A DNA stretch of 5,969 bases, taken from NCBI GenBank assembly GCA_027459565.1, contig DAIDIA010000022.1:1-5969 (forward strand). Direction: 5' to 3'. Position 1 is the first letter of the stretch, and every line of letters starts with the position of its first letter. The notes beneath the pieces were generated by a model. That model saw only the letters and a list, made by a program, of their open reading frames with translations. It was not told the origin of the DNA and did no database searches. This DNA is from Acidimicrobiaceae bacterium (GTDB lineage: Bacteria; Actinomycetota; Acidimicrobiia; Acidimicrobiales; Bog-793). The position numbers and the translations under genes were made by a program. Below, one piece after another: positions 1-5,724 of the stretch.

Positions 1-180
1 CGGCTTCGTCGTCCGTTTCGCCGCCCGTTCGGGGAGGGGCCGCTCGGGTCCCGGTTCCGCCGATGCCTCCGCGGCGGCCGAGCCACCCGGGAGCGCGGGC
101 GCCGGCGGGAGCAGGCGGCCGGGCGGGAGCAGGACCGGGGCTGCGCCCGGGACTCGTGGCGGCGCCGGGAGGGGCGCCAC
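1..180 (-). CDS. Possible start of a further gene, product unknown (partial, runs off the window)
   Basis: A GTG at 178-180 lies 11 bases after the ctaF stop and opens 60 codons with no stop before the window edge. The predicted peptide is rich in Pro, Ala and Leu in its first half and becomes charged near residues 38-60, ending in a basic stretch (AAKRTTKP). An AGGAG sequence sits just upstream, but only 2 bases from the GTG, which is very close for a ribosome binding site. Base composition is a weak guide: all three minus-strand frames are open here because the region is about 80% GC, though this frame has its lowest GC at codon position 2, as real genes do. I do not recognise the protein. 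It could equally be non-coding spacer with the true start of the next gene further downstream. Confidence 0.25.
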   Translation of the reverse strand, partial: MAPLPAPPRVPGAAPVLLPPGRLLPPAPALPGGSAAAEASAEPGPERPLPERAAKRTTKP

Positions 181-191
181 TGCTCCTCGGG

Positions 192-584
192 CTAGATCAC
201 CCCGCCGCGGCGGCTCTCCACGATGATCCCGATCACGGCGGTGACGATCAGGCTTCCGCCGAAGGTCGCCGTCCACACGCCGAACACGAAGGCGAGGGCG
301 ATCAAGGCCGCACCGAGGCCGAACACGAAGGGCCAGATGCTCGAGCCGGGGAAGGCGCCGATCACGCCGGCGCCCTCCTCCAGAGTTCCCGCCGGGTCGT
401 CCTCGGCGCGGGGGTCCATCCGCCGCGACCACCAGAGGTAGTAGCTGCCCGGGAGCAGGCCGAGCAGGCAACTGGCAGCGAGCATCACCGTGCCCGACTG
501 CTCGTAGCTCGTCCCCCAGTAGATGGCGGCGACGATGGCGCAGAACACGGCGATGAAGAGCAGGAACACCGCCTCGACCTTCAT
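192..584 (-). CDS. ctaF: Cytochrome c oxidase subunit IV, actinobacterial type (CtaF)
   Basis: Small membrane subunit of the aa3-type cytochrome c oxidase, 130 residues. It has no cofactor and is thought to stabilise the complex in the actinobacterial bcc-aa3 respiratory system. Four hydrophobic segments are visible at about residues 5-23, 32-52, 83-104 and 108-124. The central cytoplasmic-type loop carries RAEDDPAGTLEEGAG followed by a segment ending WPF, which matches in pattern the RPEDYEGAEISDGAGELG...WWP region I recall from mycobacterial CtaF. The start ATG (582-584) overlaps the ctaD stop as ATGA, and GGAG at 593-596 lies 8 bases upstream inside the ctaD tail, so translation is probably coupled to ctaD. 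The frame stays open far upstream through ctaD, but that extension is a shadow of ctaD. Length is close to the family norm of about 130-140 residues. Confidence 0.92.
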   Translation of the reverse strand: MKVEAVFLLFIAVFCAIVAAIYWGTSYEQSGTVMLAASCLLGLLPGSYYLWWSRRMDPRAEDDPAGTLEEGAGVIGAFPGSSIWPFVFGLGAALIALAFVFGVWTATFGGSLIVTAVIGIIVESRRGGVI

Positions 585-2287
585 CGCCCGGGCTCCACCG
601 TCGAGGCCAGGGCGTGCTCGAGGCGCGACGGCCGGTCGTCGGGCAGGTTCTTGTGCTCGGGGTGGTTGAGGTCCCACACCGGCCGCTCCGAGCGCACGGG
701 TGGCAGGCGGTCGAAATTGTGGTGCGGAGGCGGCGACGAGGTCGCCCACTCGAGGGTGTGCGCGTCCCAGGGGTTGGCACTCGCAGCGACCGGGCGGCGC
801 CAGGACACCCAGAAGTTCCACAGCATCACGGCCACCGCGAGGAACAGCATGTAGGCCCCCACCGTGGATGCCCGGTTGAGCCCCGTCCAGCCATCGGCCG
901 CCGAGTACTCGGCGATGCGGCGCGGCATGCCATGCAGGCCGAGCAGGTACTGGGGGAGGAACGTCACCCAGAAGCCGACGAACATCAGCCAGAAGCTGAT
1001 CTTGCCGAGGCCCTCGCGCATCATCCGCCCGGTCATCTTCGGATACCAGTAGTAGATGCCCGAGAAGCCGCCGAACACCGCCGAGCCGAAGAGCACCTCG
1101 TGGAAGTGCGCGACGACGAAGTAGGTGTCGTGGGTCGCGAAGTCGATCGGCGGGGACGCGAGGAACACCCCGGTGACCCCGCCGAAGAGGAACACCACGA
1201 GGAAGCCGACCGCGAACAGCATCGGGGTCTTGAACTCGATCGATCCCCGCCACATCGTCCCGATCCAGTTGAAGAACTTGATTCCCGTCGGGATGGCGAT
1301 GAGGTAGGACATCAGCGAGAAGAACGGCAGGAGGACGGTTCCCGTGGTGAACATGTGGTGGGCCCACACCGCCGTCGACAGTGCCGCGATCGAGATCGTC
1401 GCGAAGATCATCCCGCGGTAACCGAAGAGGGGCTTCTTCGAGAAGACCGGGATGACCTCGGTGACGCATCCGAAGTAGGGAAGCGCGAGGATGTACACCT
1501 CGGGATGGCCGAAGAACCAGAAGAGGTTCTGCCACAGAACCGGGACGCCGCCGCCGGTGACGGTGTAGATATGCGTTCCGAGGTGCCGGTCTGCCCAGAG
1601 CATGATGATCGCGGCCGTGAGCACCGTGAAGGCAATGAGGATCAGGATCCCAGTGACCACCATGTTCCAGGTGAAGATCGGGACGCGGAACATCGTCATG
1701 CCGGGAGCTCTCAGGTAGAAGACCGTGGTGATGATGTTGACACCGGTGAAGATCGCCGAGAATCCGGTGAGCGCCAGCGCGATGATCCACATGTCCGGTC
1801 CCGCGCCGGGCGAGTTCACGGCATCCGAGAGCGGTGCGTACGCGACCCATCCAAAGTCCGCCGCCCCGCCGACGGTGAAGAACCCCGCGATCATCGTGAT
1901 GCCACCGGAGAGATAGAGCCAGTACGAGAGCGCATTCAGGCGGGGGAAGGCCATGTCGGGCGCGCCCACCTGTAGGGGGACGATGTAGTTCGCGAGTCCA
2001 CCGAAGGCGAACGGTCCGGCGAACAGGTACAGCATGAGGCTGCCGTGCATGGTGAAGAGTTCGTTGAAGGTGTGCTGGGAGACAACGGTGTTGTTCGGCC
2101 CAGAGAGCTGGGTCCTGATGAGCATCGCCATCAGACCGGCCATCAAGAAGAAGACGAACGAGGTGATGAGATAGCTCTTGCCGATCACCTTGTGATCCGT
2201 CGAGGTCAGCCACTTCAGGATCCCTGAGGGGCCGTGCTCCTCCTCGTGGTGCTCGGCGACGACGGGACGATCAATCGTGAGTGCCAT
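581..2287 (-). CDS. ctaD: Cytochrome c oxidase subunit I, aa3 type (CtaD)
   Basis: Catalytic subunit of the terminal oxidase: reduces O2 to water at a haem a3-CuB centre and pumps protons across the cytoplasmic membrane. The protein is 568 residues with twelve or so membrane helices, normal for the family. Haem a ligands are H81 and H396, haem a3 ligand is H394, and CuB ligands are H261, H310 and H311. Y265 in GHPEVY is positioned to cross-link to H261. E263, D111 and N118 mark the D channel, T334 and K337 the K channel, so this is an A1-type pump. R456 and R457 in GMPRR should bind haem propionates. The C-terminal tail with LEWATSSPPPHHNF resembles actinobacterial CtaD. The ATG at 2285-2287 has AAGGA at 2299-2303, 11 bases upstream. 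It begins 28 bases after coxB and overlaps ctaF by 4 bases, forming an operon. E397, directly after the H394-F-H396 ligand pair, replaces the usual Tyr. Confidence 0.98.
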   Translation of the reverse strand: MALTIDRPVVAEHHEEEHGPSGILKWLTSTDHKVIGKSYLITSFVFFLMAGLMAMLIRTQLSGPNNTVVSQHTFNELFTMHGSLMLYLFAGPFAFGGLANYIVPLQVGAPDMAFPRLNALSYWLYLSGGITMIAGFFTVGGAADFGWVAYAPLSDAVNSPGAGPDMWIIALALTGFSAIFTGVNIITTVFYLRAPGMTMFRVPIFTWNMVVTGILILIAFTVLTAAIIMLWADRHLGTHIYTVTGGGVPVLWQNLFWFFGHPEVYILALPYFGCVTEVIPVFSKKPLFGYRGMIFATISIAALSTAVWAHHMFTTGTVLLPFFSLMSYLIAIPTGIKFFNWIGTMWRGSIEFKTPMLFAVGFLVVFLFGGVTGVFLASPPIDFATHDTYFVVAHFHEVLFGSAVFGGFSGIYYWYPKMTGRMMREGLGKISFWLMFVGFWVTFLPQYLLGLHGMPRRIAEYSAADGWTGLNRASTVGAYMLFLAVAVMLWNFWVSWRRPVAASANPWDAHTLEWATSSPPPHHNFDRLPPVRSERPVWDLNHPEHKNLPDDRPSRLEHALASTVEPGR

Positions 2288-2315
2288 GTTCAGAACGATC
2301 CTTGATCAAAAGTGC

Positions 2316-3149
2316 TCATGAGCGGTTCGCCAAGAGCCAGTTCGAGAATTGGGTCTGGGAGACGACCCGCACGCTGAAAAGCATCTCGGAGTGATAGAGG
2401 CCGCAGTACTGCGCGCACTGGCCGCGGTACACCCCGGTCGCGGTCGGAGTGAAGTCGAATTCATTGATGACCCCCGGCTGAGCGTAGCGGCTGAAGTTGA
2501 AGGCCGGGATGTAGAAGCCATGGATGACGTCGGCACTCTCGAGCACGATGCGCACCGTCGCGTTGTCGGGAAGAACGAGCTGTGGATACTCCGATGAGGT
2601 CGCCGGCAGCGCGAGCAGCCGGGGCTTGGCCCTCGTCTCGATGAGGACATTCTGCGACGCACCAGAGGAGTCCTCATAGGCAAAGCGCCAACCCCAGCGA
2701 TATGCCGTGACATTGATGATCTCGGCCGGCTTCGCCTTGATGGCATCGATCTTGTTCTCGGAGATGACCGTGCCGTAGAAGATCACGCCGACGAGCAGGA
2801 CCGGTATCACGGTGTAGATGATCTCGATCGGGATGTTCTGGTGGAACTGCTTGGGGATGCTCTCATCCCGGCGGCGGTAACGGATGATCGACCAGAAGAT
2901 CAGTCCCCAGACGACGACGGCAACGGCGATGCCGAGCATCGCGAGCCACGACCAGAGGGTGAACTCGGTCTGACCCTGTTTCGTCGCGCCCCGGAAGGCT
3001 CCAAAGGTGGGCAGCCGGCAGCCGCCGAGCGCGACCGCGACCAGGACAAGCGCCGGAACGGTCGCGAGCCGTCGCAGGATCCGCTTGCGTGGATGCGATG
3101 GGTCTCGGGTCGGGCGCGTCACAACGTGATCGTGATCGGTGGGGGTCAC
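2316..3149 (-). CDS. ctaC: Cytochrome c oxidase subunit II, CuA lipoprotein (CoxB/CtaC)
   Basis: Receives electrons from cytochrome c at a dinuclear CuA centre outside the membrane and passes them to haem a in CtaD. The 277-residue protein begins with a basic stretch (RKRILRR, 21-27), a hydrophobic segment and a lipobox ALGGC ending at C44, so it is probably a lipoprotein cleaved before C44. Two membrane helices follow at about 65-88 and 107-130. The aromatic electron-entry segment is at 150-155 (YRWGWR). CuA ligands are H210, C245, C249, H253 and M256, with Q247 at the position that binds through its backbone carbonyl and is more often Glu. There is no fused cytochrome c domain. The GTG at 3147-3149 has no good ribosome binding site but sits 7 bases after a TAACCT hexamer, which suggests leaderless translation. 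The next in-frame GTG (residue 10) also lacks a ribosome binding site. ctaD follows after 28 bases. Confidence 0.96.
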   Translation of the reverse strand: MTPTDHDHVVTRPTRDPSHPRKRILRRLATVPALVLVAVALGGCRLPTFGAFRGATKQGQTEFTLWSWLAMLGIAVAVVVWGLIFWSIIRYRRRDESIPKQFHQNIPIEIIYTVIPVLLVGVIFYGTVISENKIDAIKAKPAEIINVTAYRWGWRFAYEDSSGASQNVLIETRAKPRLLALPATSSEYPQLVLPDNATVRIVLESADVIHGFYIPAFNFSRYAQPGVINEFDFTPTATGVYRGQCAQYCGLYHSEMLFSVRVVSQTQFSNWLLANRS

Positions 3150-3156
3150 GGCCCCG

Positions 3157-3187
3157 AGGTTAGCGAGTCCGGGTCCACCGTGGCCAA
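3157..3187 (-). promoter_or_regulatory. Candidate promoter for the coxB-ctaD-ctaF operon
   Basis: On the minus strand, TAACCT at 3157-3162 fits the actinobacterial -10 pattern TANNNT, and TTGGCC at 3182-3187 is a partial match to TTGACA. The spacer is 19 bases, longer than the ideal 17. Seven bases separate the -10 from the GTG of coxB, so a transcript starting at that G would have no leader. The 90-base gap between tatA and coxB has no other convincing promoter. This is inferred from pattern only. Confidence 0.4.
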
Positions 3188-3223
3188 TCGAATCGGCGCG
3201 CGGACCACCGATCGGAAGGTCAT

Positions 3224-3260
3224 GCGCGCGAAGAGAGGCTCACTCTTTGGCGTCGCGCGC
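3224..3260 (-). other. Hairpin-forming sequence across the tatA stop codon
   Basis: The arm at 3224-3231 (GCGCGCGA) is the exact reverse complement of 3253-3260, and inside it AGAG at 3232-3235 pairs with CTCT at 3243-3246. The loop (3236-3242) contains the tatA stop codon, and a 6-base bulge lies at 3247-3252. No run of T follows the stem in the transcript, so it is not a classical intrinsic terminator. It could act as an imperfect terminator or mRNA 3' end protector between tatA and the oxidase operon, or be chance pairing in GC-rich DNA. Confidence 0.3.
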
Positions 3261-3482
3261 GTCGGGCTCGGGAGCCTTCGCGGAGTCTGCTTTGCCGGCC
3301 TCGCTCTTTTTCGCCTCCGCGTCCCCCTCCTCGATCCCCTTGCGGAACTCATGGGAGGCAGCGCCGAGGCCCCGTGCCAACTTCGGGAGCTTGTTCCCAC
3401 CGAACAGGAGCACGACGATGACGACCACGATGATGATCAGGCCATCGGGACCGAGCAGGTTTGCCAACAGCGATGGACGCAT
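3240..3482 (-). CDS. tatA: Sec-independent protein translocase TatA
   Basis: TatA oligomers form the passage through which the twin-arginine pathway exports folded, often cofactor-containing proteins. The 80-residue protein has the full family layout: a short N-terminus, one hydrophobic helix at about 11-26 (GLIIIVVVIVVLL), the FG hinge at residues 27-28, an amphipathic helix at about 31-51 (KLPKLARGLG start), and a charged, disordered tail rich in Ala, Lys, Glu and Asp. The NKLPKLARGLG segment is diagnostic. The ATG at 3480-3482 is set by a strong ribosome binding site. The gene stands alone between pstA (54 bases upstream) and coxB (90 bases downstream), with no tatB or tatC in the window. 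It may be co-transcribed with pstCA or have its own promoter; I see no clear one in the 54-base gap. TatA versus the paralogues TatB or TatE: the short tail and the FGG hinge favour TatA. Confidence 0.94.
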   Translation of the reverse strand: MRPSLLANLLGPDGLIIIVVVIVVLLFGGNKLPKLARGLGAASHEFRKGIEEGDAEAKKSEAGKADSAKAPEPDARDAKE

Positions 3483-3486
3483 CTGT

Positions 3487-3492
3487 CCTCCT
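3487..3492 (-). promoter_or_regulatory. Strong ribosome binding site of tatA
   Basis: AGGAGG in full consensus, 4 bases upstream of the tatA ATG. It is the best ribosome binding site in the window and fixes the tatA start. It contrasts with the weak or absent sites before pstA and coxB. Confidence 0.85.
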
Positions 3493-3536
3493 CGAATGCG
3501 AGACCGTCAGTCTAGGACACGCGCAACCTCCGGCGA

Positions 3537-4517
3537 CTACCGCGGGGCGGGGAGGCTCCCGCTCCCGACCCGATCCGCCAGCCGTCGCTCGGCGCGCGAG
3601 GGCCGGCTGTGGCGGTCCGGGGAGTACCGCTGGGTGAGGCGGACGATCAGCCGGGAACACAGGATCAGTCCGAGCACCATCGCCGCGAGGATCAACGAGG
3701 CATCGGCGGCGAGGTGCTGCGCGGCCGGGATCGGATCGTCATAGAACGTGTAGGCCGCGTAGGTCAGGTATCCGACGGGCTCGTGGATCAACGCGCCGGT
3801 CGGAACCGAGTTCGAGAAGTTCGCGGTGTAGATAAGTGGTGCGGTCTCCCCGACGGAGATCGCGAGCGCGAGGATGATCCCCGTGAGGATTCCCGGAAGC
3901 GCCGGGCGGAGCACCACCTTCCTCAGGAGATACGGCATCGACATCCCAAGTGCCTCTCCACCCTCGCGGTAGGCCAGGGGAACCTGGTGAAGCGCGATCT
4001 CCGTCGACTTCGCGATGTAGGGAACGACGAGGAGGGAGAGCACGACCAGCGCGGGCGCGAGCGAGAAGCCCCAGTGCAGCCCGACGACGAGCGCGAGATA
4101 GCCGCAGTACCCAAAGACGATCGACGGGATCCCTGCGAGCGTCTCGGTGGCTCCGCGAAGCACCGAGGCGGTGAGCGACCGGGGTGTGAACTCCGCGAGA
4201 TAGATGCCACAGCCGATGCCGACACATCCGGCAAGGATCGCCGTTCCCACCGAGATCACGACGGTTCCCACGATCGCGTTGAGGAGTCCCCCGCCGACTC
4301 CGGTCGAGTTCTCGGTGAACACCGACCACTGCCAGTGCGGCAGCGCCTTCGCGGTGATGCTCACCAGCACCCAGACGACGGGAACCACCACGAAGAACAG
4401 CGAGATCGCGCAGGCACCCCACCACGCGCGGTCGACGATCCGGCGACCACGCGAGATCCGCTCCTTTTGCACTTGCGGTCGTGGCGACGCGCCGCTCAGT
4501 ATCGCCTCGAGGGTCAC
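3537..4517 (-). CDS. pstA: Phosphate ABC transporter permease PstA
   Basis: One of two membrane subunits forming the channel of the PstSCAB high-affinity phosphate importer. The 326-residue protein has an unusual hydrophilic N-terminus of about 30 residues, then hydrophobic segments at about 33-55, 80-106, 128-148, 152-171, 206-222 and 272-293. Family landmarks are LAGIPSIVFGYCGY (127-140), the EAA loop REGGEALGMSMPYLLRK (184-200) that contacts the ATPase, and SVGETAPLIYTA (221-232). The last 30 residues are basic and rich in Arg and Ser. The GTG at 4515-4517 overlaps the pstC stop as GTGA, and no clear ribosome binding site precedes it, so translation is probably coupled to pstC. The pstB ATPase gene normally found next is missing; tatA follows after 54 bases. 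Assignment to PstA rather than PstC rests on gene order and the GETAPL motif. Confidence 0.96.
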   Translation of the reverse strand: MTLEAILSGASPRPQVQKERISRGRRIVDRAWWGACAISLFFVVVPVVWVLVSITAKALPHWQWSVFTENSTGVGGGLLNAIVGTVVISVGTAILAGCVGIGCGIYLAEFTPRSLTASVLRGATETLAGIPSIVFGYCGYLALVVGLHWGFSLAPALVVLSLLVVPYIAKSTEIALHQVPLAYREGGEALGMSMPYLLRKVVLRPALPGILTGIILALAISVGETAPLIYTANFSNSVPTGALIHEPVGYLTYAAYTFYDDPIPAAQHLAADASLILAAMVLGLILCSRLIVRLTQRYSPDRHSRPSRAERRLADRVGSGSLPAPR

Positions 4518-5572
4518 CGCGCGTCACGTCCGACGGGAAGCTGGGTCTGGCGCGCGAAGCGCTTCACCAGGCGACGTGCGACCGCATTGACAATGAGCGT
4601 GATCGCCATGAGCACGAGGGCGGCCTCCGCCAGGGATCGCACCGCGAATCCCGTCGGGTCACCCTGGGCCGAGTCGAGCTGCGTGACGATCGCCGCGGCG
4701 ATCGTCGTCATCGATCCATAGATATTCGGCGTCAGCTTCAGGACGCTTCCCGTGACGAGCGCGATCGCGATCGTCTCGCCGAGCGCCCGTCCGAGTCCGA
4801 GCACAGCTGCGCCGATGACACCCGAGCGGATCCATCGCGCCTGGACGGTCATGAATGACTCGGTCCGCGTCATCCCGAGCGCCTCCGCGCCCTCCTTGGT
4901 CAATGTCGGCACCTGGCGCAGGAGATCGCGCGCAGTCGATGCGACGAGGGGGATGATCATCATCGCGAGCACCAGCCCACCGGTCAGAAGTCCTTGGCCG
5001 TTGGAGACAAATCCCCCGTGGAAGATCCCGAACGGGAAGACGTTCGGGAGTCGTTCGAGACCAGGGTAGACCGTCCGGGCGAGAAAGGGACCGAGGCTGA
5101 AGATCCCCCAGAGTCCGATCACCGCACTCGGGATTCCGGCGAGGACCTCAAGACAGAGTCCGACCGCCGCGCCGATCGACTTCGGCAGCCGCTCGACGAG
5201 GATGACGGCCGCACCAACGGCGATCGGCATCGCGACGATGATCGCGACCAAAGAGCTCTCGAGGGTTCCGGCGATGAGCGGCCAGGCACCGTAGTGCTCG
5301 CCCGGAAGATGCAGAGCGCCGCCGGTGGCAACCGGTGTGCCATATTCATTTCCGATTGTCCACACCGACGAGGTGAAAAAGCCAAGTCCGTTGTAGCGGA
5401 TCGCGGGTATTGCCTCTCGCAAGAGCACGACGATCATTGCTGCGAGGCCAAGCATCGGGATCACCGCGGCGGAGCCCGTGCCGTACACGAGGGCGCGCTG
5501 GCCGATACGCGCGACCCTCGCGCGACCCTTCGAGACCTCCGAGGTCATGTCGACTAGTCGATTATTCATCAT
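4514..5572 (-). CDS. pstC: Phosphate ABC transporter permease PstC
   Basis: Partner of PstA in the membrane channel of the phosphate importer. From the ATG at 5570-5572 the protein has 352 residues. Hydrophobic segments lie at about 34-52, 97-125, 138-160, 198-213, 252-272 and 312-332. Landmarks are LEVLAGIPSAVIGLWG (141-156), the EAA loop EGAEALGMTRTESF (227-240) for docking to the PstB ATPase, and GRALGETIAIALVTG (261-275). The PstC-type extended outer loop (about 60-95, with HLPGEHYGAWPLIAGTL) is present. Start choice: two adjacent ATGs (5570-5572 and 5567-5569) lie 13 and 16 bases after GAAGGAAG. A TTG at 5642-5644 would add 24 residues but has no ribosome binding site and falls inside an inverted repeat; an ATG at 5546-5548 has no ribosome binding site either. 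It follows pstS after 152 bases and overlaps pstA by 4 bases. Confidence 0.96.
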   Translation of the reverse strand: MMNNRLVDMTSEVSKGRARVARIGQRALVYGTGSAAVIPMLGLAAMIVVLLREAIPAIRYNGLGFFTSSVWTIGNEYGTPVATGGALHLPGEHYGAWPLIAGTLESSLVAIIVAMPIAVGAAVILVERLPKSIGAAVGLCLEVLAGIPSAVIGLWGIFSLGPFLARTVYPGLERLPNVFPFGIFHGGFVSNGQGLLTGGLVLAMMIIPLVASTARDLLRQVPTLTKEGAEALGMTRTESFMTVQARWIRSGVIGAAVLGLGRALGETIAIALVTGSVLKLTPNIYGSMTTIAAAIVTQLDSAQGDPTGFAVRSLAEAALVLMAITLIVNAVARRLVKRFARQTQLPVGRDAR

Positions 5573-5585
5573 TGACGCCGTTCGA

Positions 5586-5593
5586 CTTCCTTC
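5586..5593 (-). promoter_or_regulatory. Probable ribosome binding site of pstC
   Basis: GAAGGAAG on the minus strand, 13 bases before the first of two tandem ATG codons. The spacing is longer than ideal, but it is the only purine-rich site in the region and supports the 352- or 351-residue start over the TTG and downstream ATG alternatives. Confidence 0.55.
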
Positions 5594-5632
5594 GTTCGTC
5601 GCCGATCGCCCGATCGGGGACGCGTTGCACGC

Positions 5633-5724
5633 GAGAGCGGGCAACCGGGAGTTTCAGGCTCTCGGCTGCCCACGTCTCGCGTAATTGGGGGGTTGGCATC
5701 ACATCCAGGGGTTGACCCGCTCTC
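5633..5724 (-). repeat. Long-range inverted repeat in the pstS-pstC spacer
   Basis: The outer arms 5633-5641 (GAGAGCGGG) and 5716-5724 (CCCGCTCTC) are perfect complements, and CAACC at 5642-5646 pairs with GGTTG at 5710-5714, with one unpaired A at 5715. This makes a 14-base-pair stem enclosing about 63 bases. In the transcript the 5' arm begins at the very next base after the pstS stop codon. The position suggests an mRNA structure that protects the pstS message or reduces read-through into pstC, so that the binding protein is made in excess of the permease. No T run follows, so it is not a classical terminator. The rest of the 152-base spacer holds a 10-base palindrome CCCGATCGGG at 5609-5618 and the pstC ribosome binding site. 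Confidence 0.55.

Noticed and set aside
161..178. GGCGCC hairpin with a 6-base loop just after ctaF, as a terminator
   Set aside because: Only six base pairs and no T run follows. Such stems arise easily in DNA of about 80% GC, and it overlaps the candidate next gene start.
63..854. 263-codon plus-strand open frame at the left end
   Set aside because: It runs antisense through ctaF and the end of ctaD and has an Arg/Ala/Gly-rich shadow composition.
614..1975. 453-codon open frame on the plus strand opposite ctaD
   Set aside because: It lies wholly antisense to an intact, motif-complete ctaD. Its product is rich in Arg, Glu, Asp and His with no domain, as expected for a shadow frame in high-GC DNA.
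585..2213. Long minus-strand extension of the ctaF frame to 673 codons
   Set aside because: The added part overlaps ctaD in another frame and has shadow-like composition rich in Arg, His and Pro. The ATGA overlap and ribosome binding site place the real ctaF start at 584.
3121..3149. CRP/GlxR-type operator at the coxB start, suggested by GTGAT and TCAC half-sites
   Set aside because: The half-sites are not spaced as TGTGA-N6-TCACA; the repeated GTGATC comes from the Asp-His codons at the coxB N-terminus.
3609..4721. 370-codon plus-strand open frame opposite pstA and the end of pstC
   Set aside because: Low-complexity Arg/Asp/Glu-rich product antisense to two genes with clear family motifs; no ribosome binding site or recognisable domain.
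5573..5724. Pho box or separate promoter for pstC in the pstS-pstC gap
   Set aside because: I found no direct repeats like the actinobacterial PhoP site and no TANNNT with a suitable -35. The pst promoter is probably upstream of pstS, outside the window.
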